From Bacteroidaceae bacterium (GTDB lineage: Bacteria; Bacteroidota; Bacteroidia; Bacteroidales; Bacteroidaceae): a stretch of DNA of 58,763 nucleotides. The DNA lies in the NCBI GenBank assembly GCA_017617805.1, contig JAFZVN010000083.1, forward strand, positions 1-58,763, given 5' to 3'. Position numbers and translations under genes: made by a program. How positions within the stretch are numbered: position 1 is the stretch's first letter; the number at the start of each line of letters is the position of its first letter. Shown here piece by piece: positions 51,039 to 58,763 of the stretch. The notes beneath the pieces are model-generated. The model was not told the DNA's origin, did not search any database, and saw only the letters and a list, made by a program, of their open reading frames with translations.

Positions 51039-51120
51039 TACCATTTACAATGTACAATTTAGGCTAACGTGATGCACACATTCCGAATGGCAAATTGTAA
51101 ATTGTGAATTGTAAATAGTA
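51039..51120. repeat. Inverted-repeat element in the gldL-gldM gap
   Basis: 23-base arms at 51039-51061 and 51098-51120 match at 20 of 23. They contain TTTACAAT and TGTACAATTTA units. The right arm ends 8 nt before the gldM ATG. It is not related in sequence to the GC-rich elements flanking it in the operon. Confidence 0.75.
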
Positions 51121-51128
51121 ATGAAGTT

Positions 51129-52691
51129 ATGATACGAAAGAAATTAAGTCCGCGACAGAAGATGATCAATCTGATGTACGTTGTGCTCATGGCAATGCTG
51201 GCGCTCAACGTCTCATCCGATGTGCTCGAAGGCTTCTCGCTTGTGGACGAAGGTCTGAATCGCACGAAGGTCAACTCTACCACCCAGAACGAGACGATCT
51301 ATAAGCAGCTGGAGGAAGCGATGAAGCAGAATCCGGAGAAGACGCGTCAGTGGTACGAGAAGGCTCAGCAGGTGCGCAAGATGTCCGACTCGCTCTACAC
51401 GTTTGCAGAGAATCTGAAGCTGGAGATTGTGCGCGATGCTGATGGAAGCGATGCTGACTTCAACGATATAAAGGGTCGTGACAATCTGGAGGCTGCCACT
51501 CATGTGATGCTTGCACCAGGTGTCGGCAAGGGCGGTCAACTGAAAAAGGCGATTGAGACCTACCGCGATGGCATCACCGCCATGATCAACGACGAGGGAC
51601 AGAAGAAGATTATCCGTTCCAACCTCACGACCAGCGTGCCTAAGAAGGCGAAGTTGCAGGGAAAGAACTGGCAGGAGTATATGTTTGAGAACACCCCTGT
51701 GGCAGCGGCTGTCACCCTGCTCACCAAGCTCCAGACTGATGTGCGTCATGCTGAAGGCGAGATGCTCCACCAGCTGGTGGCCAACATCGACGTGAAGGAT
51801 GTGCGTGTGAATGAGATTCAGGCGTTGGTCATCCCTAGTGCACAGACTGTGGTGCGAGGCGGCAAGTTCACAGCTCAGATCATTATGGCAGCCGTCGATA
51901 CCACCCAGCGTCCAGAGATTTATGTGGGCAACACGCTCTTGAAGTCGGAGAATGGACGTTACGAGACCATCTGCGGATCTACAGGCGACTTCACCTTGAA
52001 AGGGTACCTCGTCATGAAAAATGGTAATGGCGAGACCATCCGTCGTGAGTTCTCACAGCCTTACACGGTGGTGGAACCCTCAGCAACGGTGAGTGCCACG
52101 ATGATGAATGTGCTCTATGCAGGTTATCAGAACCCCATCAGTGTCAGTGTGCCAGGCATTCCGACCAACAAGATCAGTCTCTCGATGACCAACGGAACGC
52201 TCACCCATAAGGAGGGTGGCAACTATATCGCTGTGCCGTCGCAGATAGGCGAAAACGCCGTCACCTTCACCGTCACAGCTCAGAACGAAGGTCGCCAGCA
52301 GGAGATGGGTAAGTTCACGTTCAATGTGCGTAAACTCCCTGATCCAACAGGTTATCTCGAATACACAGATGCCAAAGGCAATACCACCCGATTCAAGGGT
52401 GGACGCATCTCCAAGCAGGCCATTGTGGCAGCAGGAGGCATCGGAGCCGCCATCGATGACGGATTGCTCAACATCTCCTTCCGTGTGTTGGGTTTCCAGA
52501 CGCGCTTCGTGGATAACATGGGTAATGTGGTGCCAGAGGTCAGCAACTCTGCTTCCTTCACTCCCAACCAGTTGGCTCGTATCCGCTCCCTCACAAGAGG
52601 AAAGCTCTTCAATATCAGTGAAATCCGTGTCGTTGGTCCTGATGGCATCGAACGAACATTGAAAACTCCAGTGGAGGTACTCATCAATTAA
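51129..52691 (+). CDS. gldM: GldM/PorM, T9SS periplasmic motor shaft
   Basis: 520 aa. A short cytoplasmic start (MIRKKLSPRQK) leads into one TM helix (MINLMYVVLMAMLALNV), then a helical domain and three Ig-like beta domains reaching across the periplasm to the GldK/N ring. Length and the RQKMINLMYVVLMAMLALNVS opening are diagnostic. It couples proton flow through GldL to movement of the outer ring. It lies between two copies of the 170-bp repeat element. Confidence 0.97.
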   Translation: MIRKKLSPRQKMINLMYVVLMAMLALNVSSDVLEGFSLVDEGLNRTKVNSTTQNETIYKQLEEAMKQNPEKTRQWYEKAQQVRKMSDSLYTFAENLKLEIVRDADGSDADFNDIKGRDNLEAATHVMLAPGVGKGGQLKKAIETYRDGITAMINDEGQKKIIRSNLTTSVPKKAKLQGKNWQEYMFENTPVAAAVTLLTKLQTDVRHAEGEMLHQLVANIDVKDVRVNEIQALVIPSAQTVVRGGKFTAQIIMAAVDTTQRPEIYVGNTLLKSENGRYETICGSTGDFTLKGYLVMKNGNGETIRREFSQPYTVVEPSATVSATMMNVLYAGYQNPISVSVPGIPTNKISLSMTNGTLTHKEGGNYIAVPSQIGENAVTFTVTAQNEGRQQEMGKFTFNVRKLPDPTGYLEYTDAKGNTTRFKGGRISKQAIVAAGGIGAAIDDGLLNISFRVLGFQTRFVDNMGNVVPEVSNSASFTPNQLARIRSLTRGKLFNISEIRVVGPDGIERTLKTPVEVLIN

Positions 52692-52696
52692 AAAGG

Positions 52697-52866
52697 AAGA
52701 CCCTCTCCCCAGCCCTCCCCCGTAATGGGGAGGGAGACCATGCGGGGTGTTTGGGACAAAAATAACGCAAAGAATAAGTAACTCTAAAATTTATCCCTCA
52801 ACAGGAAACTGACCGGATGGCTCTCCCCATGATGGGGGAGATGTCCGACAGGACAGAGAGGGTCTT
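52697..52866. repeat. MITE-like element, copy 2 (gldM-gldN gap)
   Basis: 170 bp with the same AAGACCCTCTC / GAGAGGGTCTT ends and the same two hairpins as copy 1. It is followed by the same AAATT spacer and then the gldN ATG at 52872. The two copies are in direct orientation, 2.67 kb apart. Confidence 0.85.
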
Positions 52867-52871
52867 AAATT

Positions 52872-54008
52872 ATGAAAAGAATCAATTTTATAGCCATGCT
52901 CGTCGTTGTCAGCTGTCAACTGTCAACTGTCAACTGTCTGGCCCAGCCGCAGAAGAGCCGTGTGCAGAATGCGCGCACCACTACAGCCAAGAATACCGCG
53001 ACGGCTGTAGGGCAAGACCGTGCCAGCCTCATGTTCCCCACCGCTGTCGATGTGCCCGAAGACCCCAGTTGGCGTCGAGACATTTACCGTTCCATCGACC
53101 TGACCAAGGACGAGAACGCAGCGCTCTACTATCCTGTAGAGCCACAGGGAGGCAACATGAACCTCTTCTGCCTGCTTTTCAAGTTGCTCAACACGGGTAA
53201 GATTCCAGCCTACGATTATCAGTTGGACGGTGTGGAGAACTTCCAGCCGAGCAACCGCATGCACTTCAAGGACATGCTGGAGCGTCAGGGCATCTTCTAC
53301 GAGGTGGAAGGCAACAGCATCAAGGTGGAGCAGGCCGATATTCCTTCTGCTGAGGTACTCAGTTATTATGTGAAGGAAAGCAGCTACTACGACCAGAACA
53401 CAGCCACCTATCATAGCCGCATCGTGGCACTCTGTCCTGTGCTGCATCGTGCTGCCGACGAGTTTGCCATTCGTGATTATGTGGGTGATGACGAAGATAT
53501 GGGCACGCAGAACGCAAATGTGCAGAAGTTCCCACTCTTCTGGGTGAAGTACGACGATGTCAAGACCTACCTCAGTGGTCAGGACGTGATGACGAGCAAT
53601 CTCAACAATGCAGCTCGCATGTCGATAGACGATTTCTTCTCTACCAACCACTATAAAGGTGACATCTACATGACCACCAACATGCAGAACAAGTCGCTGC
53701 AGCAGTATTGCGCCACCGATTCCCTTCTGAAGAAGGAGCAGAACCGCATCGAGAGGCAAATTTCCGACTTCGAGGAGCACATTTGGACAACGCCTATCGA
53801 CTCTGTGGAGCAGGCTCGTCGTGACTCCATTGCCGCTGCTTCGGTCAAGGGCAAGAAAGCCAAGGCTGCTGACAAGGCATCTTCTTCCGCCGCACGTAGT
53901 GGCCGTCGTGCATCAGCTTCTTCGGGTCAGAAGGAGAAGTCAAGTGGACGTAGTTCTTCGGGCAATAGTGGTGCTCCACGTGTATCGGTGAGAAGACAGA
54001 GACATTGA
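52872..54008 (+). CDS. gldN: GldN/PorN, T9SS ring protein
   Basis: 378 aa. The signal peptide MKRINFIAMLVVVSCQLSTVNCLAQ is partly encoded by a 7-bp tandem repeat. The mature protein contains the GldN-type core (WRRDIYRSIDLTKDENAALYYP, FCLLFKLLNTGKIPAYDY). The C-terminus from about residue 325 is a low-complexity Ser/Lys/Arg tail (SSGRSSSG, VSVRRQRH). GldN binds GldK in the outer ring and contacts the GldM shaft. Its stop overlaps the start of the next gene (TGATG). Confidence 0.95.
   Translation: MKRINFIAMLVVVSCQLSTVNCLAQPQKSRVQNARTTTAKNTATAVGQDRASLMFPTAVDVPEDPSWRRDIYRSIDLTKDENAALYYPVEPQGGNMNLFCLLFKLLNTGKIPAYDYQLDGVENFQPSNRMHFKDMLERQGIFYEVEGNSIKVEQADIPSAEVLSYYVKESSYYDQNTATYHSRIVALCPVLHRAADEFAIRDYVGDDEDMGTQNANVQKFPLFWVKYDDVKTYLSGQDVMTSNLNNAARMSIDDFFSTNHYKGDIYMTTNMQNKSLQQYCATDSLLKKEQNRIERQISDFEEHIWTTPIDSVEQARRDSIAAASVKGKKAKAADKASSSAARSGRRASASSGQKEKSSGRSSSGNSGAPRVSVRRQRH
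52913..52938 (+). repeat. 7-bp tandem repeat within the gldN signal peptide
   Basis: CTGTCAA occurs three full times (52913, 52920, 52927) plus a partial CTGTC. Because 7 is not a multiple of 3, loss or gain of one unit would shift the gldN frame. Confidence 0.8.
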
Positions 54009-55027
54009 TGAATACAGACGTACTGGTAGTTGGGGCTGGTCCAGCAGGGGCGATGTGTGCCTACCTGCTCAAGAAGGCAGGGGTGGATTGCCTGCTGATT
54101 GACCTTGCCGTCTTTCCACGCGACAAGATTTGTGGAGGTGGACTGACCAGCAAGACGTGGCATCTGCTGCTGCAGCTCATGCCCGACTTCAACTATGCCT
54201 TCAATCCCGTCAGCGATGTTCATCTCGACATCGACGGAAAGGTGCAGTGCGACTTCACCATCGATGACCCCATCCGTATCGTTCAGCGTCGTGTGTTCGA
54301 CCATGCCCTCCTCCAACAGTATATCGCCATCGGTGGCGCGTTCCGTCATGAGGCGCTCAACACCCTCGAGGAACAGGCGGATGGCAGCGTCGTCGCCATC
54401 CTGAAGTCGGGCGAACGCATCACTTGCCGCTATGTGGTTGGAGCCGATGGCAGCAACAGCCGTGTGCGCCGTTATCTGAAGCCCGACACCGACCGAGGCA
54501 TCCTCGCCATGGAGCAGTATGTGGAGAAGCGTCCAGAGAATCGCATCGATGTGCAGCTCTCCGAGTCCTACACCCGTGGCGGCTATTTCTACCGATTCCC
54601 TGCCAACGAGTTCGATGCCGTGGGTTTTGGCGACACCGCCACCACCTTGGAACGTTTCCGTCGCATCATGCGCGAGCAGGGCGTGCCAGCAGGCAAGGAA
54701 CGTGGCGCCTACATCTATCTCTCCAACGATTATCCCCTCCATTCACACATCATCCTGATTGGCGACGCAGGTGGTTTTGCCAACCGCATCACCTGCGAGG
54801 GCATCTACAACGCCTTCTGCACCGCCCGCAATGCTGCCCGAGCCATTATCGAGCAGCGTCCGTTCAGCGAGACGAATGCCGCCATCTTCCGTAAGATGCG
54901 TCGCGAGGAGCGTGCCAGTAACTATTTCTACAGCCATACAGGTTTCATCGTGCTCCGATGGATTTGTAGCCATCCGAGCCTGATCAAAAAGATTTTCGAC
55001 CGCAAAATGAAGCGGGGTCCCCAATGA
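54008..55027 (+). CDS. Geranylgeranyl-reductase-family flavoprotein
   Basis: 339 aa from the ATG at 54008, which overlaps the gldN TGA by one base; the TTG at 54005 is less likely. The FAD fold starts VLVVGAGPAGAMCAYLL. PRDKICGGGLTSK is the PxxKxCGG motif of geranylgeranyl reductases and related oxidoreductases, and GDAGGFANRITCEGIYNA is the second FAD motif. It reduces or oxidises an isoprenoid-like or other hydrophobic substrate; identity unknown. Its close coupling to the T9SS operon (one-base overlap) suggests co-expression, but a functional link is unproven. Confidence 0.87.
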   Translation: MNTDVLVVGAGPAGAMCAYLLKKAGVDCLLIDLAVFPRDKICGGGLTSKTWHLLLQLMPDFNYAFNPVSDVHLDIDGKVQCDFTIDDPIRIVQRRVFDHALLQQYIAIGGAFRHEALNTLEEQADGSVVAILKSGERITCRYVVGADGSNSRVRRYLKPDTDRGILAMEQYVEKRPENRIDVQLSESYTRGGYFYRFPANEFDAVGFGDTATTLERFRRIMREQGVPAGKERGAYIYLSNDYPLHSHIILIGDAGGFANRITCEGIYNAFCTARNAARAIIEQRPFSETNAAIFRKMRREERASNYFYSHTGFIVLRWICSHPSLIKKIFDRKMKRGPQ

Positions 55028-55869
55028 ATACCATCATCATCGTTCTTCCGATTCTTACACTCCTCATGTTCGACCTCGGCCTTGCGCTGAAGCCACAAGA
55101 CTTTGCGCTCATTGCCGCACGTCCCAAACCCGTTCTTGTGGGTCTCGTCGGACAAATCCTCCTGTTACCGCTCATCGCCTGGGGGGTAGGGCATTTGTTC
55201 CATCTCTCACCCCTGTTCATGATTGGCATCATGCTCGTGGCATGCAGTCCTGGTGGCAGTTCCAGCAATGTCTTCTCCATGTTGGCGAAAGGCGATGTGG
55301 CGCTCTCCGTCACGCTCACCGCTTGCAGTAGTATCATCACGTTGTTCACCTTGCCGCTCATCATGACGTGGGTCACGCAGCAGGTAGGGGAGAGTGCCCA
55401 GATTCAGTTGCCCGTCGGCAATCTCTTGGTGCAGAACCTCGTGCTGATGGCAGTGCCCATCGGTCTCGGTCTGCTCCTCTCTGTTTTCCGTCCCACATGG
55501 GCACAGAAGATGCATCGGGTGCTCCGACGCATTGCCATGCCTGCGCTGGTACTTCTCGTGTCGGTCTTCTTCTTCCAGCACCGCACCACACTGATGGCTG
55601 AGTTTGGTTCGTTGGGACTCACCATGACCGTGCTCATTCTCGCCTCCACCTCCGCAGGAGCCTTGCTCTCTTGGCTCACCCGTCTGCTGAGGCAGGAACG
55701 CCGAACGCTCGTCATCGAGATTGGCATGCAGAACGCGGCTCAGGCCATCACCATTGCCTGCAGTCCCCTCATCTTCGACAACGAAGTCATCGCCATTCCA
55801 GCCATCGTCTATGCCCTGCTGATGAACATCATCTTGCTCATCTATATCTATTTGTGCAAGCTGAAATGA
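55024..55869 (+). CDS. Bile acid:sodium symporter (BASS)-family transporter
   Basis: 281 aa with about nine transmembrane helices. The signature GIMLVACSPGGSSSNVFSMLAKGDVALSV, with its crossed-helix GGSSSN, is well conserved, and AQAITIACSPLIF lies in the second half. The ATG overlaps the previous TGA (ATGA), so translation is coupled. BASS members move bile acids, pantoate, pyruvate or other organic anions with sodium; the substrate here cannot be told. It is the last gene of the operon. Confidence 0.92.
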   Translation: MNTIIIVLPILTLLMFDLGLALKPQDFALIAARPKPVLVGLVGQILLLPLIAWGVGHLFHLSPLFMIGIMLVACSPGGSSSNVFSMLAKGDVALSVTLTACSSIITLFTLPLIMTWVTQQVGESAQIQLPVGNLLVQNLVLMAVPIGLGLLLSVFRPTWAQKMHRVLRRIAMPALVLLVSVFFFQHRTTLMAEFGSLGLTMTVLILASTSAGALLSWLTRLLRQERRTLVIEIGMQNAAQAITIACSPLIFDNEVIAIPAIVYALLMNIILLIYIYLCKLK

Positions 55870-55956
55870 CTCAACCGAGTGAGCTCCCACCCCTCGGCAA
55901 CATTCAGCTCTTTCGGCGCAAACGCCTGAAAAAAGAGAAAAGAGAAAAAAGAGAAA

Positions 55957-56088
55957 TCACCCCCTCCCATGATTATCAGACCAAAATGACAGTGGTCTGC
56001 GCCCAAACACCTGGTGCGTTGCACGACCAGAGGCAGGTCTTTCTGCGAGCTTATCGTTACCGCCACGAAGCCAAAATCTACTTTTCAT
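55957..56088 (-). CDS. Candidate small protein inside the inverted-repeat element
   Basis: A 43-codon frame starting MKSRFWLRGGNDKLAERP and rich in Arg (several R, W, H). The nearest -7 box (TATCTTTGC, minus, 56202-56210) is about 115 nt upstream and lacks a -33 box. Chance is a real alternative: the frame is short and the base composition of the element favours open frames. I do not recognise the protein. Confidence 0.25.
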   Translation of the reverse strand: MKSRFWLRGGNDKLAERPASGRATHQVFGRRPLSFWSDNHGRG

Positions 56089-56201
56089 TTGAAAAATTTT
56101 AATAAGATTTTACTCTAAGCTAAATTTCGCAATAAAAATGGGAGCATAATGGGAGGAACCCATGACCGGTACTAGGGAGAGACCCTACAACCAATTTTGC
56201 T

Positions 56202-56210
56202 GCAAAGATA
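56202..56210 (-). promoter_or_regulatory. Possible -7 box inside the element
   Basis: TATCTTTGC on the minus strand. No TTTG at 19-21 bases. It would drive transcription toward the 43-codon frame. Confidence 0.35.
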
Positions 56211-56566
56211 TATGTGACGTTTACAATAAGGGGAGTTGGGTCGAAAGAAAATAAAAGATCTATGACCAAATCTCTTTTTCTCTTTTCTCTTTTTCCAGGC
56301 GTTGGCGCAAATTCCTTTTATAATAATGTATATAAAAATTAATAATGTATTTTAAAAATATATATTACCTTCCCCCTATATATATAATATCCCCCGTTGG
56401 TAAACGCCCGAAAAAAGAGAAAAGAGAAAAAAGAGATTTTTGAGAGTGTATTTTAGTTAAATAGAGTTAAATTCGGCTAACATCGTTTAACTTTTTTTCG
56501 TTTTATTAAATATAGTCCATTTTTATTAAATTCAACTTCCGCAAGTGTATAACTTGTTCATTTCAC

Positions 56567-56751
56567 CACGAATTAAACGAACTATGCAGATAGAAAGTAT
56601 TATACGAAGCACCTTCTGTGCGACGAATTTGACTCCGTCGCTAAAGGTTCACGAACCATCCGGATGACATTAATGAAATTAGTCGCCGCTTGCGGCTTTG
56701 AGAAATAGCTTCTCAGTCTGTATGTTTTCGAGAGAATTCGTGTAATTCGTG
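56567..56751. repeat. Hairpin-rich element with terminal inverted repeats
   Basis: 185 bp. The ends CACGAATTAAACGAA (56567) and TTCGTGTAATTCGTG (to 56751) are inverted copies (14 of 15). Inside are at least four small hairpins: GCGACG..CGTCGC (56620-56641), GGTTC-AC-GAACC (56646-56657), GCCGC-TT-GCGGC (56685-56696) and GAGAA..TTCTC (56700-56714). It could be a MITE or a structured RNA; no promoter is seen. Confidence 0.65.
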
Positions 56752-56802
56752 TTTGAAATAAACATGCGTAACTTGAATTAAAAAAAATTTTTTTCATAGT
56801 TG

Positions 56803-58404
56803 TTATTCGATGGTGAACTGAATTTGGACGCTTTCGAGATTCACATCTTCGACGGCAAGCATCTCGATGGCGGTCGCCGGGGTACCTTGCCACGTGAAGG
56901 TGTGCTGCGCTGCATCCCATGTCCAGCCTGCCGCTACGGGCGTGGCATCCTCCTCGTCATCCTCATCATCGTAGGATGCCGCCTGAATCGTTATATGGGA
57001 GATACTACCGACTATAGAGGTAAAGGTCAGCTTCTCACCCTTTACAAGAGATATACACCCTATGTCGAATCCGCTGTTCTCATCTGTAATAGCAAAGTTG
57101 ACCGTGATACCCCCTTGGGTGTTGTGGGCTGCAACTATCCTGTCTTTGTGATAGTATGGAATCCCCACCCATATATATTCACAGATATCCTCGCTCCAAA
57201 TAATCTCATTGCCATCCAGCTCAACCTCCGGGATGGCATATACCTGACTCTTATAGCCAGGATAGCTGGCCTTATAGGCGTCTAATGACGCTGCGGGTAC
57301 ATAGATATTGGTCAAGATACTCTGAAGAAATGGATGCTCGCCAAAGGTACAATCCGTAGCATAGATGGTCACTTTATCCAGATCCGAATCTTCTCCGGCA
57401 AATGCCTCGTTGCCGATGCTGACCACAGAGGCAGGAAGATCTACCACGCTGATAGGACAATTATAGAAAGCGCGGTCGCCGATGCTCGTCACGGCGTCGC
57501 TGAAAACGACAGACACGATATCCGTACGTCCTTCGTAGGCACTCTTGCCTGGATTGGTGTTGACGTACAACGTCTTGGTGGCCTCGTCCCATACGTCAGT
57601 CTCGACCTTGGTTAGCGTGCTTGTTTCGGTGTAGAGTTTTCCGTTGCGCACGACTACCTCCTTGATGATCAGTGTGCCGTCAGCGTATGACTCAATCATG
57701 CAGTTCTGGCGTTCCTCGTCATGTCCCGAGAGTTTCCAGCGTGTAATCATGAGGTTGCCATCAACGAAATACTCGTCGTATTCCGACTCCTCCTGCACCC
57801 ACCGGCCGTCAATGAGATTGTATGCGATGTTCTTGCCGTCGGCGAGGTATGCCTCACAGAAAGGCTGTGGGACGAATCCCGGTTCGTCGCTGGTGATGGT
57901 TCCCTCCCAGCGGCCGATGATGATCTGAGAGTAGTCGTCGTGGACCTTGACGCAGTGCAACTGGTAAGGACGCAGGGCATCAATCACCTCACCATTCTTC
58001 ATGACGGTGTACTTGCAGGTGTAGCGCAGGTCATCGCCGCTGACGGTGATGTCGGTCATCTCTTCCACTGTAGTGACGTCACCCACCTGCATGGTCAGCG
58101 TGACTTTATCGCCGTCAACCGATACATCGGTAGGTTGCTTGCAGGCCCACAAGCCGTATTTCTGCTGTGACATGCTGGTGAAGGCCTTCAACATGGAGCC
58201 TTCCATGACGAAGGTGGTAATCGACGATTCCTCAGTCTCGACCACCTCCCCGTCGGCTTCAACGTAAAGCCACTTGCCCACAAGTTGCTGCACGTTGAGC
58301 TCAGGCTGTGCGGGATTGTCGTCGTTCGACGAACACGATGTCAGTACGCTTGCACCGCATACGAGGATGGCGGCGAGCATCCATAGTTTCTTTGTCTTTA
58401 TCAT
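56803..58404 (-). CDS. BspA-like lipoprotein with lipocalin-like and leucine-rich-repeat domains
   Basis: 533 aa from the ATG at 58404, which gives the signal MIKTKKLWMLAAILVCGASVLTSC; an earlier in-frame Met adds nine residues without use. Two lipocalin-like beta domains follow (VGKWLYVEADGE, IGRWEGTITSDE), then BspA-type LRR_5 repeats (TSIGDRAFYNCPISVVDLPASVVSIGNEAFAG; about 315-400). The last 120 residues form a beta domain with a short acidic loop (YDDEDDEEDA) and WTWDAAQHTFTWQG. BspA-like proteins bind host or bacterial surfaces. It has no T9SS tail and is anchored by lipid. Confidence 0.85.
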   Translation of the reverse strand: MIKTKKLWMLAAILVCGASVLTSCSSNDDNPAQPELNVQQLVGKWLYVEADGEVVETEESSITTFVMEGSMLKAFTSMSQQKYGLWACKQPTDVSVDGDKVTLTMQVGDVTTVEEMTDITVSGDDLRYTCKYTVMKNGEVIDALRPYQLHCVKVHDDYSQIIIGRWEGTITSDEPGFVPQPFCEAYLADGKNIAYNLIDGRWVQEESEYDEYFVDGNLMITRWKLSGHDEERQNCMIESYADGTLIIKEVVVRNGKLYTETSTLTKVETDVWDEATKTLYVNTNPGKSAYEGRTDIVSVVFSDAVTSIGDRAFYNCPISVVDLPASVVSIGNEAFAGEDSDLDKVTIYATDCTFGEHPFLQSILTNIYVPAASLDAYKASYPGYKSQVYAIPEVELDGNEIIWSEDICEYIWVGIPYYHKDRIVAAHNTQGGITVNFAITDENSGFDIGCISLVKGEKLTFTSIVGSISHITIQAASYDDEDDEEDATPVAAGWTWDAAQHTFTWQGTPATAIEMLAVEDVNLESVQIQFTIE

Positions 58405-58471
58405 GGTTTTGCTGTTTAAGTTGTTGTTCAATCGCTTTGCTCGACTCGTTCGGCGAGCGGTCAGTCAGCTG

Positions 58472-58763
58472 CTAATTTGTCTGTTTTTCGCCTGGAGCCC
58501 ATTTCTGATTCAGGATGTTGCCGGTGGCATCTGCTGCTATGACAACATAGAAGTAGGCACCGGTTTCTACATGCAGGTCGGTAAATTTTGACTGGAAGGG
58601 ATTACCCAAAATCAGGTTCTTGCCCCATGCATCTCTCACATTCTCATAATTGCAGATAGGCACCACCTCGTCGCGTGTGGAGTGGAAGAAATAGTATGCA
58701 TGCGGATAGGCACCACTGGGCTTCCAGCTGCCATAAGTCAGGCTATTCTCCTTCAGAGCCTGC
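58472..58763 (-). CDS. Probable alpha/beta hydrolase, C-terminal part (5' end outside window)
   Basis: The frame is open from the window edge to the stop at 58472 and gives the last 96 residues. FFHSTRDEVVPICNYENV matches the block carrying the catalytic Asp of secreted alpha/beta hydrolases (H-x-x-x-D-x-x-VP), and TDLHVETGAYFYV about 40 residues later carries a candidate catalytic His. The nucleophile lies outside the window. A lipase or esterase is the best guess, on pattern only. The protein ends WAPGEKQTN, without a T9SS tail. The BspA-like gene starts 67 bases after its stop. Confidence 0.45.
   Translation of the reverse strand, partial: QALKENSLTYGSWKPSGAYPHAYYFFHSTRDEVVPICNYENVRDAWGKNLILGNPFQSKFTDLHVETGAYFYVVIAADATGNILNQKWAPGEKQTN

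Larger units (their letters stand above)
55915..56308. repeat. Element bounded by A/G-rich inverted repeats
   Basis: A purine-rich sequence GGCGCAAACGCCTG + AAAAAAGAGAAAAGAG (55915-55955) recurs inverted at 56271-56308. A third, direct copy lacking the GCGC end lies at 56403-56436. The inverted pair encloses about 315 bases with a 43-codon minus-strand frame and a -7 box (56202). The gap 55870-56802 otherwise holds A/T-rich sequence and the element at 56567-56751. Confidence 0.7.

Noticed and set aside
50023..52866. The paired elements considered as a composite transposon carrying gldL-gldM
   Set aside because: No transposase, and the genes between are in the standard T9SS order, so cargo transport is unlikely; repeat insertion or leader duplication fits better.
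55848..56066. 72-codon minus-strand frame after the BASS gene
   Set aside because: It runs through the purine-rich inverted repeat (reading as Phe/Ser runs) and into the BASS coding end; the 43-codon frame in the same place starts closer to the -7 box.
56600..56920. 106-codon minus-strand frame through the hairpin element
   Set aside because: It overlaps the end of the BspA-like gene in another frame and consists of the repeat element; no promoter.

Overview
The window looks like a chromosomal piece of a Bacteroidales bacterium, most likely Prevotellaceae (Prevotella/Segatella-like). The evidence is a type IX secretion (T9SS) core operon, a SusC/SusD pair, several Bacteroidetes-only families (DUF4421, DUF4252, LruC/DUF4842, DUF4859), and promoters of the Bacteroidetes form TTTG-N19/20-TAnnTTTGC in front of many genes instead of sigma70 boxes. 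I see no rRNA, tRNA, CRISPR array, transposase or phage gene.

Layout. 1-2.4 kb: end of an HU-related DNA-binding protein, a COG0523 metal GTPase with a long His/Asp/Glu tract, and an M23 peptidase lipoprotein. 2.4-12 kb: a zinc metalloprotease, SusC, SusD, a secreted propeller-like protein with a terminal sorting module, and a small HExxH protein, probably one nutrient-acquisition operon. 12-18 kb: a secreted GH2 beta-galactosidase and a GH27 alpha-galactosidase. 18-24 kb: an HU protein, a possible small RNA, and two secreted DUF4859-type proteins. 24-29 kb: MORN-repeat protein, RmuC, Ca/Na exchanger, Stealth-type sugar-phosphate transferase. 29-35 kb: two paralogous LruC-type lipoproteins, duplicated with their upstream regions. 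35-47 kb: glycosyltransferase, DUF4421 barrel, another DUF4859-type secreted protein, YkvA, PurN, a third LruC lipoprotein, an OM barrel, DUF4252 and an FMN/FAD reductase lipoprotein. 47.6-56 kb: porP-gldK-gldL-gldM-gldN followed by two translationally coupled genes (a GGR-type flavoprotein and a BASS transporter). 56-58.8 kb: repeat-rich spacer, a BspA-like lipoprotein and the end of a probable alpha/beta hydrolase.

How it fits together. The gld/por genes encode the T9SS motor and ring. At least six proteins in the same window end in short T9SS-like tails and are likely clients: the GH2, GH27, two DUF4859 proteins, the propeller-like protein and the 37.6 kb protein. These tails come in two forms in which the same two motifs appear in opposite order. 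Every gap inside gldK-L-M-N carries an inverted-repeat element ending 5-8 nt before the next start codon. Two of these are near-identical 170 bp copies bracketing gldL-gldM, and the gldN signal peptide contains a 7-bp tandem repeat. This repeat architecture in the secretion operon is the most unusual thing in the window.
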